A stretch of DNA of 40,771 nucleotides from an uncultured Bacteroidales bacterium. GTDB taxonomy: Bacteria > Bacteroidota > Bacteroidia > Bacteroidales > FEN-979. The position numbers were made by a program, and so were the translations under genes. Shown piece after piece: positions 17,432 to 24,478 of this stretch (positions within the stretch are counted from its first letter, which is position 1; each line of letters opens with the position of its first letter). Below the pieces are notes generated by a model. It was not told the origin of the DNA. It did no database searches and saw only the letters and a program-made list of their open reading frames with translations. The stretch is from positions 1 through 40,771 of the forward strand of contig CAIMWF010000095.1 of NCBI GenBank assembly GCA_903845055.1, in the 5' to 3' direction.

Positions 17432-17473
17432 TCAATCTTCAATTTATACTGTGTCACTCGTCAATCGTCACTA
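17432..17473. repeat. Heptad-period words at the DUF58 / BatD-like junction
   Basis: TCA recurs every seven bases in two runs: 17432 and 17439, then 17454, 17461 and 17468. The words are GTCAATC and TCGTCAA/TCGTCAC. On the operon's coding strand they read TTGACGA and GTGACGA, giving staggered TGA triplets. Confidence 0.55.
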
Positions 17474-18346
17474 CCTCCTTGCCCCTCTTTTCCTGAAAAG
17501 CTTCATCAGGGGTTTGATATAATCTTCATCCGTCCTGACCGCGGCAACATCGACGCCGCTCCGCAGGAAGGTTTCGCCGATGTAGTCGGCATGTGCCTTG
17601 TACCAGTTGTTGTACTGCCTGCGCACCGCCCTGTCGGACGAGTCGATCCACCGCTGCTGGCCGGTTTCCGGATCCCTGGCGCGGATCAGGCCCACATCGG
17701 GCAGTTCGGTCTCCCGCACATCGTAGATCCTTACGGCGATGAGGTCGTGTTTTTTATTGGCAATTTTGATTGCATCTTCAAATCCACGGTCGATGAAATC
17801 GCTCAGGATAAAGGCCGTACACCGCTTTTTGATGACATTGGTAAAATAGCGCAGCGGTTCCCCCAGGCTGGTTCCCTTTTGCTGCGGCCTGAATTCGATC
17901 AGTTCACGGATGATCCGCAGGATATGGGAAGTTCCCTTTTTGGGCGGGATGAACTTTTCAACCGTTTTGCTGAAGAAGATCACCCCCACCTTGTCGTTGT
18001 TCTGGATGGCACTGAAGGCGAGCACCGCGGCAATTTCGGTGATTACATCCTGTTTGAGCGACCGTTGCGTCCCGAACTGGTTGGAGGCGCTCACATCGAT
18101 CAGCAGCATCACCGTAAGTTCGCGCTCCTCGTCGAACACCTTCACGTAAGGATGGTTGAACCGTGCCGTCACATTCCAGTCGATGCTGCGGATGTCGTCG
18201 CCGGGCTGGTATTCGCGAACTTCCGAGAAGGCCATCCCGCGTCCCTTGAAAACCGAATGGTACTGGCCCGAAAAGATCTGGTTGCTCAGTCCCCGGGTTT
18301 TAATCTCAATTTTACGAACCTTCTTGAAAAGCTCAGCGGATTCCAT
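17471..18346 (-). CDS. DUF58 domain protein (VWA-like MoxR partner)
   Basis: 291 residues, cytoplasmic, without membrane segments. The DUF58 signature is clear at about 38-60 (GRGMAFSEVREYQPGDDIRSIDW, shown here in part), followed by a VWA-like core with LLIDVSAS (about 82-89). DUF58 proteins are nearly always encoded next to moxR and are taken to be MoxR partners or clients. It follows moxR after 76 bases that hold an octamer repeat array, and is 49 bases upstream of the BatD-like gene. Confidence 0.9.
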   Translation of the reverse strand: MESAELFKKVRKIEIKTRGLSNQIFSGQYHSVFKGRGMAFSEVREYQPGDDIRSIDWNVTARFNHPYVKVFDEERELTVMLLIDVSASNQFGTQRSLKQDVITEIAAVLAFSAIQNNDKVGVIFFSKTVEKFIPPKKGTSHILRIIRELIEFRPQQKGTSLGEPLRYFTNVIKKRCTAFILSDFIDRGFEDAIKIANKKHDLIAVRIYDVRETELPDVGLIRARDPETGQQRWIDSSDRAVRRQYNNWYKAHADYIGETFLRSGVDVAAVRTDEDYIKPLMKLFRKRGARR

Positions 18347-18353
18347 AGATTAA

Positions 18354-18401
18354 TAGCGAAATAGCGAGGTAGCGAAATAGCGAAAATTTGAAAATTTGAA
18401 A
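18354..18401. repeat. Octamer tandem array between moxR and DUF58
   Basis: Six consecutive eight-base units: TAGCGAAA, TAGCGAGG, TAGCGAAA, TAGCGAAA, ATTTGAAA, ATTTGAAA. TAGCGA starts at 18354, 18362, 18370 and 18378, then ATTTGA at 18386 and 18394, all exactly eight apart. TAG therefore occurs in all three plus-strand frames. Confidence 0.85.
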
Positions 18402-18422
18402 AAATAAAAAAGTTAAATTCTG

Positions 18423-19415
18423 CTAGGGCACTTCCACCGTGTTGAGGATCTCGCTGATGATGTCCTCGGTGGTGATGTTTTCAGCTTCAGCCTCATAGGT
18501 AAGCCCGATGCGATGGCGCATGACGTCGTGCGCAACGGCACGGATATCTTCCGGGATCACATAACCGCGCCGTTTGATAAAGGCGTACGCTTTGGCTGCA
18601 AGTGCGAGGTAAATGCTGGCACGGGGCGAACCTCCGTAACTGATGAGCCCTTCGAATTTTTTCAGCTTGTAATCCGCCGGGAACCTGCTGGCGAAAACGA
18701 TATCGGTGATGTAATTTTCAATTTTCTCATCGAGGTATACCTCCCGGGTGATGGCCCTTGCGCGCATGATGTCTTCGGTGCTGATGATCGGGCTGGTGTT
18801 GAAGGTTTCATTGCCGATGTTCTGCCGGATGATCATTTTCTCCTCCTTCTTGTCGGGATAGCCGATGACCACTTTGAGCATGAAACGGTCAACCTGGGCT
18901 TCCGGCAGCGGGTAGGTTCCCTCCTGTTCGATCGGGTTTTCGGTAGCGAGTACAAGGAAGGGTTCGGGAAGTTTGAACGTTTCGTCGCCGATGGTCACCT
19001 GCCGCTCCTGCATGGCTTCAAGCAACGCGCTCTGCACCTTGGCCGGGCTGCGGTTGATTTCGTCGGCCAGTACGAAATTGGCAAAAATCGGACCCTTCCG
19101 GATCTTGAACTCCTCGTTTTTCTGGCTGTAGATCAGCGTTCCCACCAGGTCGGCAGGGAGAAGGTCGGGGGTGAACTGGATGCGGCTGTACTTTGCCTTG
19201 ATGCAATTTGCCAGGGATTTGATCGCCAGTGTTTTGGCAAGACCCGGAACGCCCTCCAGCAGGATATGTCCGTTTGCAAGCAAACCGATCATCAGCCGTT
19301 CGATCATCTGTTTCTGACCAATGATCACTTTGTGCATTTCCAGGGTCACCATGTCAACAAACGCGCTCTCCTTCTGGATCCGTTCATTTAATTCTTTGAT
19401 GTCCGTTTCAACCAT
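18423..19415 (-). CDS. moxR: MoxR-family AAA+ ATPase
   Basis: 330 residues from the ATG at 19415; an in-frame ATG at 19439 lies inside the -7 box and would not be transcribed. Walker A (GVPGLAKT, about residues 55-62), Walker B with the Asp-Glu pair (VLADEINRSP) and sensor 1 (LATENPIEQEGTYPLPEAQ) are all present, followed by the C-terminal helical lid. MoxR ATPases act as chaperones on VWA-domain proteins, here DUF58, BatA and BatB. It is the first gene of the eight-gene bat operon. Confidence 0.95.
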   Translation of the reverse strand: MVETDIKELNERIQKESAFVDMVTLEMHKVIIGQKQMIERLMIGLLANGHILLEGVPGLAKTLAIKSLANCIKAKYSRIQFTPDLLPADLVGTLIYSQKNEEFKIRKGPIFANFVLADEINRSPAKVQSALLEAMQERQVTIGDETFKLPEPFLVLATENPIEQEGTYPLPEAQVDRFMLKVVIGYPDKKEEKMIIRQNIGNETFNTSPIISTEDIMRARAITREVYLDEKIENYITDIVFASRFPADYKLKKFEGLISYGGSPRASIYLALAAKAYAFIKRRGYVIPEDIRAVAHDVMRHRIGLTYEAEAENITTEDIISEILNTVEVP

Positions 19416-19436
19416 GTTATCTGTATTTTGAGGATG

Positions 19437-19444
19437 CAAATTTA
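19437..19444 (-). promoter_or_regulatory. -7 box (TAAATTTG) of the moxR-bat operon
   Basis: CAAATTTA on the plus strand is a perfect TAnnTTTG on the minus strand, ending 21 bases before the ATG at 19415. It covers the earlier in-frame ATG at 19439. Confidence 0.7.
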
Positions 19445-19535
19445 TGAAATGAAAAAAACAGGATGCGACTTATGTTGTTAATTTTTGTTAACCTGTCCGT
19501 TAAAATTTTGTTAATGCAAAATCCGGTTCATCGCT

Positions 19536-20009
19536 TCATTCGTGGTGATACGACTCCCCGCGCAGGATCGAAAGGGCCCGGTAAAGCTGTTCCGTGAAAA
19601 ACAGCCGGACCATCTGGTGCGAAAAGGTCATTTTCGAAAGGGACAGGGTGCTGCCTGCGAGCCGCTTCATCGACGGGTCAAACCCGTAAGGCCCGCCCGC
19701 CACGAAAACGAGGGTCTTGCCGCCTGATAAAAACTGCCTGTTCAGGAATGCGGCAAATTCAACCGAACGCATTTCCCTTCCCCGCTCATCGAGCAACACC
19801 ACCACATCCCCCGGAAAAATCTGTTTCTGAACCATTTCCGATTCCCGCAGCATCTGCTCAGGCTGGGAAAGGCTTGCCTGGTTTTTTAAAGCGGGAAGTT
19901 CAACGATCTCAAAAGGGAGGTATCGTTTGACCCGCGTTTCATATTCGCGCAACCCCGTTTTAAGGAATTCTTCTTCGGTTTTACCGATGAGCAGGAGCCG
20001 GATTTTCAT
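19536..20009 (-). CDS. rlmH: 23S rRNA (pseudouridine1915-N3)-methyltransferase
   Basis: 157 residues, the exact family size. RlmH is a dimeric SPOUT (knotted) methyltransferase that uses S-adenosylmethionine to methylate pseudouridine 1915 in helix 69 of 23S rRNA on the assembled ribosome. Diagnostic segments are LDERG (73-77), FVAGGPYGF (102-110), and the C-terminal SLSKMTFSHQMVRLFFTEQL-YRA with RGESYHHE at the end. The start at 20009 (MKIRLLLIG) matches the family; longer in-frame starts upstream would run through the divergent promoter region. It is divergent from the DUF4783 gene across 52 bases. Confidence 0.96.
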   Translation of the reverse strand: MKIRLLLIGKTEEEFLKTGLREYETRVKRYLPFEIVELPALKNQASLSQPEQMLRESEMVQKQIFPGDVVVLLDERGREMRSVEFAAFLNRQFLSGGKTLVFVAGGPYGFDPSMKRLAGSTLSLSKMTFSHQMVRLFFTEQLYRALSILRGESYHHE

Positions 20010-20019
20010 AATTACGATA

Positions 20020-20027
20020 CAAAGATG
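20020..20027 (-). promoter_or_regulatory. Near-consensus -7 box (CATCTTTG) of rlmH
   Basis: On the minus strand it reads CATCTTTG, one mismatch from TAnnTTTG, and ends only ten bases before the rlmH start. Confidence 0.35.
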
Positions 20028-20049
20028 GGAATTTAACATGATTATTTTA

Positions 20050-20057
20050 TATATTTG
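20050..20057 (+). promoter_or_regulatory. -7 box (TATATTTG) of the DUF4783 gene
   Basis: A perfect TAnnTTTG followed by C ends only four bases before the ATG at 20062, so transcription would begin at or next to the start codon. Confidence 0.6.
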
Positions 20058-20061
20058 CTTT

Positions 20062-20469
20062 ATGAAAAATATTTCCTTCAGCCTGGCATCGCTGATCTTG
20101 ATTGTATTTCTTTCCGCCGCGTTCGTGCCGTTGCCGGGCCCGGAGGATACTGCCACGCAGGTTGCCTCTGCCATACAGGCCGGGAATGCCGCCGATGTTG
20201 CGAAATTTTTCAACGCCATGGTCGACCTGACGCTTCCCGGGTATGATGACAGTTACAGCAAGACCCAGGCTGCGCAGATCATGAAAGATTTTTTTACCAA
20301 AAACCCTGTGAAGGGTTTTAAAATCACACGGCAGGGCTCTTCTCCCGACGGATCGCAATATTCCATCGGCAGTCTGGACACCGGGAAAAAAGTTTTCCGC
20401 GTCTATTTCCTGATAAAAACCGTGAACGGGCAAAACCTGGTCCACCAGTTGCAGGTGCAGGAAAACTGA
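20062..20469 (+). CDS. DUF4783 family secreted protein
   Basis: 135 residues with a signal peptide (about 1-22, ISFSLASLILIVFLSAAFV). The ~110-residue alpha+beta domain resembles the NTF2/SnoaL-like fold: ATQVASAIQAGNAADVAKFF, then YSKTQAAQIMKDFFTKNP, then strands ending in VYFLIKTVNGQNLVHQLQVQE. DUF4783 has no assigned function. It is commonly found beside nadC and rlmH in Bacteroidota, and nadC follows here 87 bases downstream. The start is fixed by the signal peptide. Confidence 0.85.
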   Translation: MKNISFSLASLILIVFLSAAFVPLPGPEDTATQVASAIQAGNAADVAKFFNAMVDLTLPGYDDSYSKTQAAQIMKDFFTKNPVKGFKITRQGSSPDGSQYSIGSLDTGKKVFRVYFLIKTVNGQNLVHQLQVQEN

Positions 20470-20556
20470 TTTTGCCTGCATGCGCACGCAGCATGATCCG
20501 AATTGCCTTTGTGCAAACCTGCCGCCATTTTCCTTTGAAATAAATAATCCGACAAG

Positions 20557-21393
20557 ATGACCATTGACGAAATAATCACCAGCGCCCTGTCTGAAGATCT
20601 TGGCGACGGCGACCACACCACCCTTGCAACCATTCCTGCCGACGCACCCGGCAAAGCAAAACTGCTTGTCAAGGAAAACGGGATCCTTTGCGGGGCCAGC
20701 CTAGCAGGATTGATCTTCAGGAAGGTCGATCCGTCTGTCAGCCTCGATCTCTTCCTGCACGACGGGGATGTTATCCATCGCGGCGACCTTGTTTTCGGGG
20801 TTTCGGGGAGGAAGGCCTCCATCCTGAAATCGGAACGTCTGGTACTTAATTTCATGCAACGGCTGAGCGGCATCGCAACTTCGACCCGCCAGGCGGTGGA
20901 TCAAATCGCTGGATTGAAAACCCGCATTCTTGACACCCGTAAAACGACCCCGCTGCTCCGGGAACTCGAAAAATATGCCGTCAAGACCGGCGGCGGCGAA
21001 AATCACCGCATGGGTTTGTTCGACATGATCATGATCAAGGACAACCACGTCGATTATGCCGGCGGGATTGAAAATGCGATTGACGCGGTGCACCGGTATT
21101 TTATCCTCACGCGGAAAATCCTGCCCATCGAAATCGAGGTGCGCAATGACCGTGAACTGCGGCAGGTCCTGGTCCATGGCGGCGTCGACCGGATCATGCT
21201 CGACAACCATACCCCCGACCAGTTGCTGAAAGCAGTTCAGCTGATCGACGGTCGCTTCGAAACTGAAGCCAGCGGCGGGATCACTGTTGACAACGTCAGG
21301 ATTTATGCCGAAACAGGCGTGGATTATATCTCCATCGGGGCACTGACCCACCAGATCAGGAGCCTGGACATGAGCCTCAAAGCCGAAATCTGA
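20557..21393 (+). CDS. nadC: Nicotinate-nucleotide diphosphorylase (carboxylating)
   Basis: 278 residues, usual length. It converts quinolinate and PRPP to nicotinate mononucleotide, CO2 and diphosphate in de novo NAD synthesis (cytoplasm). Recognisable blocks are SEDLGDGDHTT (about 11-21), NFMQRLSGIATSTR (98-111), the substrate-binding DTRKTTPLLRELEKYAVKTG (about 126-145), GGGENHRMGLFDMIMIKDNH in the following stretch, and EASGGITVDNVR near the end. No nadA or nadB is present in the window. The next gene, yihY-like, begins eight bases after its stop, so they are probably co-transcribed. A weak -7-like TGCCTTTG lies at 20504. Confidence 0.96.
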   Translation: MTIDEIITSALSEDLGDGDHTTLATIPADAPGKAKLLVKENGILCGASLAGLIFRKVDPSVSLDLFLHDGDVIHRGDLVFGVSGRKASILKSERLVLNFMQRLSGIATSTRQAVDQIAGLKTRILDTRKTTPLLRELEKYAVKTGGGENHRMGLFDMIMIKDNHVDYAGGIENAIDAVHRYFILTRKILPIEIEVRNDRELRQVLVHGGVDRIMLDNHTPDQLLKAVQLIDGRFETEASGGITVDNVRIYAETGVDYISIGALTHQIRSLDMSLKAEI

Positions 21394-21401
21394 AAACCCG
21401 G

Positions 21402-22358
21402 ATGAGCCTCTACCAGAAAATCATTGAAAGGATCCTCTCTTTTTCTTCCGTCAGGTGGGCGCTGAACCTGTCAAAACGGATCATTATCCCCGGTTTCGAC
21501 GGCATTCCGCTGTATGACGTAGCCGTTTTTTTCATCCGCGGGCTGACCAGGGGATACATCACCACCCGGGCAGCAGCCATCTCTTTTTCACTGTTCCTGG
21601 CCATATTCCCGTTCCTGATTTTTTTGTTCAACATCATCCCCTTCATCCCGATCGAAAACTTCCAGCAATCCCTGATGGGACTGATCCGCGATTTCATGCC
21701 CGGCACCGCCTATGAATCGGTGAAGGAGACGATTACCGATATTGTGACAAGGCCCCGCAGCAGCCTGCTGATCCTCAACCTCATCCTTACCCTTTATTTC
21801 TCAACCAATGGGGTGAACAGCCTCATTGCCGCCTTCAACAACACCAGCCACGATGTCGAGACCCGTACCGGCGTCAAACAGTACCTGGTGTCAATAGCCA
21901 TTGTTTTGATAAACAGTTTTTTATTAATCCTGGCCATCGGGTTGATGACCTTCGGATCCACCCTCCTTTCGTGGCTCATCCCCGAACTGATAGAAAGCAA
22001 ATCGATTGTTGTCATCCTCCTTCAATTGCTGCGGTGGCTCATCATTCTCGGCCTTCTGCTGACGGCTATCTCGCTGATCTATTTCCTGGCCCCTGCGCGG
22101 CAGAAAACCTACCGTTTTTTCTCGGCAGGATCGATGCTGGCGACCGCCCTTGTCGTGATCACGACCCTGGGGTTCAATTTTTACGTGGATAACTTTTCGA
22201 GATACAATGCGCTCTATGGATCCCTGGGCACCCTGATGATCGTGCTGGTGTGGATCTACATCAACGCCATGAGCCTGCTCGTCGGGTTTGAACTGAATGC
22301 AAGCATAAAGATCGCCCGGAAGGGTTATACGGGCATCAACGGTGCAGGCGTTCCCTGA
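21402..22358 (+). CDS. YihY/BrkB-family inner-membrane protein
   Basis: 318 residues with about six membrane segments, starting near residue 55 (AAAISFSLFLAIFPFLIFLF) and ending near 285 (LMIVLVWIYINAMSLLVGFELNA). This is the pattern of the YihY/virulence factor BrkB family. The conserved TRAAAISFSLFLAIFPF and the final LYGSLGTLMIVLVWIY blocks are good matches. The family was once taken for RNase BN, which was shown to be wrong; its function is unclear, with transport suggested. The last 23 bases overlap the end of the converging flippase gene. Confidence 0.9.
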   Translation: MSLYQKIIERILSFSSVRWALNLSKRIIIPGFDGIPLYDVAVFFIRGLTRGYITTRAAAISFSLFLAIFPFLIFLFNIIPFIPIENFQQSLMGLIRDFMPGTAYESVKETITDIVTRPRSSLLILNLILTLYFSTNGVNSLIAAFNNTSHDVETRTGVKQYLVSIAIVLINSFLLILAIGLMTFGSTLLSWLIPELIESKSIVVILLQLLRWLIILGLLLTAISLIYFLAPARQKTYRFFSAGSMLATALVVITTLGFNFYVDNFSRYNALYGSLGTLMIVLVWIYINAMSLLVGFELNASIKIARKGYTGINGAGVP

Positions 22359-23793
22359 TGACCGGCATCAGCTCTTTGCGGTAGGCGAGCAGTACCATCG
22401 TCACGGCGAGCAACAGTTGTCCCAGTTCAAACAGTCTCCTGTTGCTGTCGGTGGCCACCCATTCAGAGACAAGGACCACCGCGATGAAGATCAGGGGAAG
22501 GTAAACCAGTTTCCAGAGGTTCATCCGGTATTCAAACACTTTGCGGCTTTCGATGTACATGAAAACAACCTGGATGGGTTTCCCCAGGAAATTTGCCCAA
22601 ACGGCACCCGTCAAACCGTAATATTTTACCAGGACGACGCTGGCGATTACCTGGAAAACAGCACTGAACAGAAATATCCTCGGCAACACCGCAGTCCTTT
22701 TAAAATAAACCAGCGGTGCCCAGAAATAGGCCCGCAGCCCGCTTAATGCATAGCCGGCAAACAGGATTGCAAGGAAATTAAAGGTAAGGTAATAGGCCTG
22801 CTTTTTTACAACCACCGGGATGATCACAGGCAAAACCATGACAAGAACGGGGATCACCAGCAGGCTGATGGCCGTGAAACCGTTAAAATAGCGGTTGGCC
22901 TCCTTTGTGCCGTAATTGATGTTTTTCTCCTTCCAGATGCCGAAAACCTTCGGATAAATGGATGAAGAAAGGCCACTCTGGAAAAAATCCAGCAAAAGGG
23001 TACACTGCAGGGCAAAAACAAACAACCCGACATCCGTCGCATTGAGAAAATAGCCGATGATGTAACGGTCGAGGTTTCCCGCCATCCACAAAAAGATAAA
23101 ATAGATAAAAAGCGGGAAGCAAAATACGGAAATGCCTTTCAGCAGTCTGACATGGAAAGAAATCCCGAATTCCTTCAGGAAAAAAAACAGCGCCATTACA
23201 AAGATGCCGAGGCCTGAGAACAGTCTTCCGTACATCGGTCCCGCAAGGGAAAATGGTTTATAAAAAAGAACGGTAAGGGAAATCCCGATCGTCAGGACAA
23301 AATTCAGGATGTTCAGCCAGAAAAACCTTTCGGGTCGCTGTTGGTATATCAGCAAGGCGGTGTAACTTTTAAACAGGCTGTTGAAAATGGCCGTCAGTAC
23401 CGACATGAACCCCCAGGGGTAAAACACCAGGTTGATTTTATTCCCGGTGAAGGCCGTATAGGAGGCAAAAGCAGCCGGGCCTGCAAGGCTGAATGCAGCC
23501 AGGAAAAGGATCCCGATAAATAACAGCAGCGATACGGCCGTTCCCACGTTTTCCCTGGCCTTCCGGGCATCGTCCCTGAAATCGATCCAGTGGATCCCGA
23601 GATACTGGTCGAGGGAAAAGTTGACCAGGATCTGCATGATGGCGGTAAATGCGATGTACAGGACAAGTTCACCGAACTGTGCCGTTGACAGCATGTTGGT
23701 GTAGAAAGGAAGCAGTACGATGCTCGATGCCAGCGGCAACGCCCCGATTACAGAGTAGATGAAGGAGGATTTTATGAATTGCCTGGAGATCAA
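22336..23793 (-). CDS. Polysaccharide flippase (Wzx/MATE-like, MVF superfamily)
   Basis: 485 residues, very hydrophobic, with about 12-14 predicted membrane segments. The N-terminus (KSSFIYSVIGALPLASSIVLLPFYTNMLST) is typical of O-antigen/teichoic-acid flippases, which move lipid-linked sugar repeat units across the inner membrane. The start codon appears to be TTG; an in-frame stop lies upstream without an ATG between, and the next Met is residue 34, after the first helix. It is the last gene of the polysaccharide operon, 66 bases downstream of the SIS gene. Its stop lies within the end of the convergent yihY-like gene. Confidence 0.88.
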   Translation of the reverse strand: MISRQFIKSSFIYSVIGALPLASSIVLLPFYTNMLSTAQFGELVLYIAFTAIMQILVNFSLDQYLGIHWIDFRDDARKARENVGTAVSLLLFIGILFLAAFSLAGPAAFASYTAFTGNKINLVFYPWGFMSVLTAIFNSLFKSYTALLIYQQRPERFFWLNILNFVLTIGISLTVLFYKPFSLAGPMYGRLFSGLGIFVMALFFFLKEFGISFHVRLLKGISVFCFPLFIYFIFLWMAGNLDRYIIGYFLNATDVGLFVFALQCTLLLDFFQSGLSSSIYPKVFGIWKEKNINYGTKEANRYFNGFTAISLLVIPVLVMVLPVIIPVVVKKQAYYLTFNFLAILFAGYALSGLRAYFWAPLVYFKRTAVLPRIFLFSAVFQVIASVVLVKYYGLTGAVWANFLGKPIQVVFMYIESRKVFEYRMNLWKLVYLPLIFIAVVLVSEWVATDSNRRLFELGQLLLAVTMVLLAYRKELMPVIRERLHR

Positions 23794-23859
23794 TTTCGTA
23801 AGATTGGTGCTGTGTGAAACCGGGGTGTCGCGACAACGCTCCCGAAAAGTTGAACAGAA

Positions 23860-24474
23860 CTACAGGTCAAGGTTTTTATTGAAAATATCCTTTGAATCGA
23901 CGCAATACATCTTTGCATCGAGGATGCAATGCAGGATGTACTGGTGGAGTATTTCAACAAAACCGTAGGAGAAGGACGGGACGAAGAAATTAAGCTCCCC
24001 GAGTGAAATAATCCTGTTGGCATTTGAAAACCCGGAAAGGGTGACCAGGTGGCAGTTTTTCCGGGAGGCTGCCTGGCAGGCCTTCACGATGTCGGCCGAA
24101 TTGCCCGAACTGCTGATGCAGATCACCAGGTCGCCTTCGGCGGCAAACATTTCGAGCGGCGCTGCAAAAACATCTTCGAAGCCGATGTCGTTTGAAATGC
24201 AGGTAAGCAGCGATGAATCGTTGAAGGTATGGGCCGGGATCCCCCCGTTTTTCCACAGGTCGATGGCTGCATGGCTGGCAATCGCGGCACTTCCGCCGTT
24301 CCCGACGATATAGATCCTTCGTTTTCCCAGTTCTACCTGCACGAGGAGGTCAACTGCCAGTTCCACAGCGGCCTGGAACCCGAGATTTTTCCCGGTACCG
24401 TCCATGGCTTCGATCGCATCTGTCGTTTTATGGAACTCCGAAGCATAATTCCTGGTAAAACTGGCTGTTTCCAT
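23860..24474 (-). CDS. SIS-domain sugar-phosphate isomerase (GmhA-like)
   Basis: 204 residues forming a single SIS domain, with phosphosugar loops VGNGGSAA (57-64) and SSSGNS (121-126). The closest recognisable relatives are GmhA sedoheptulose-7-phosphate isomerases, and the neighbouring HldE-like gene supports a heptose pathway. By my alignment from memory, however, the Glu-Glu pair that follows the first loop in GmhA (AMHFAEEL) is Ile-Asp here (SHAAIDL). The substrate could therefore differ, or the protein may lack the classical catalytic base. The start codon lies five bases past the stop of the HldE-like gene, implying translational coupling. Confidence 0.82.
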   Translation of the reverse strand: METASFTRNYASEFHKTTDAIEAMDGTGKNLGFQAAVELAVDLLVQVELGKRRIYIVGNGGSAAIASHAAIDLWKNGGIPAHTFNDSSLLTCISNDIGFEDVFAAPLEMFAAEGDLVICISSSGNSADIVKACQAASRKNCHLVTLSGFSNANRIISLGELNFFVPSFSYGFVEILHQYILHCILDAKMYCVDSKDIFNKNLDL

Positions 24475-24478
24475 CGGC

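Noticed and set aside
17207-18364. A 385-codon plus-strand frame across DUF58
   Set aside because: Antisense shadow of a clearly conserved gene; starts inside the BatD-like gene without a promoter.
18513-19391. A 292-codon plus-strand frame across moxR
   Set aside because: Antisense to an intact MoxR with Walker motifs; no promoter or domain.
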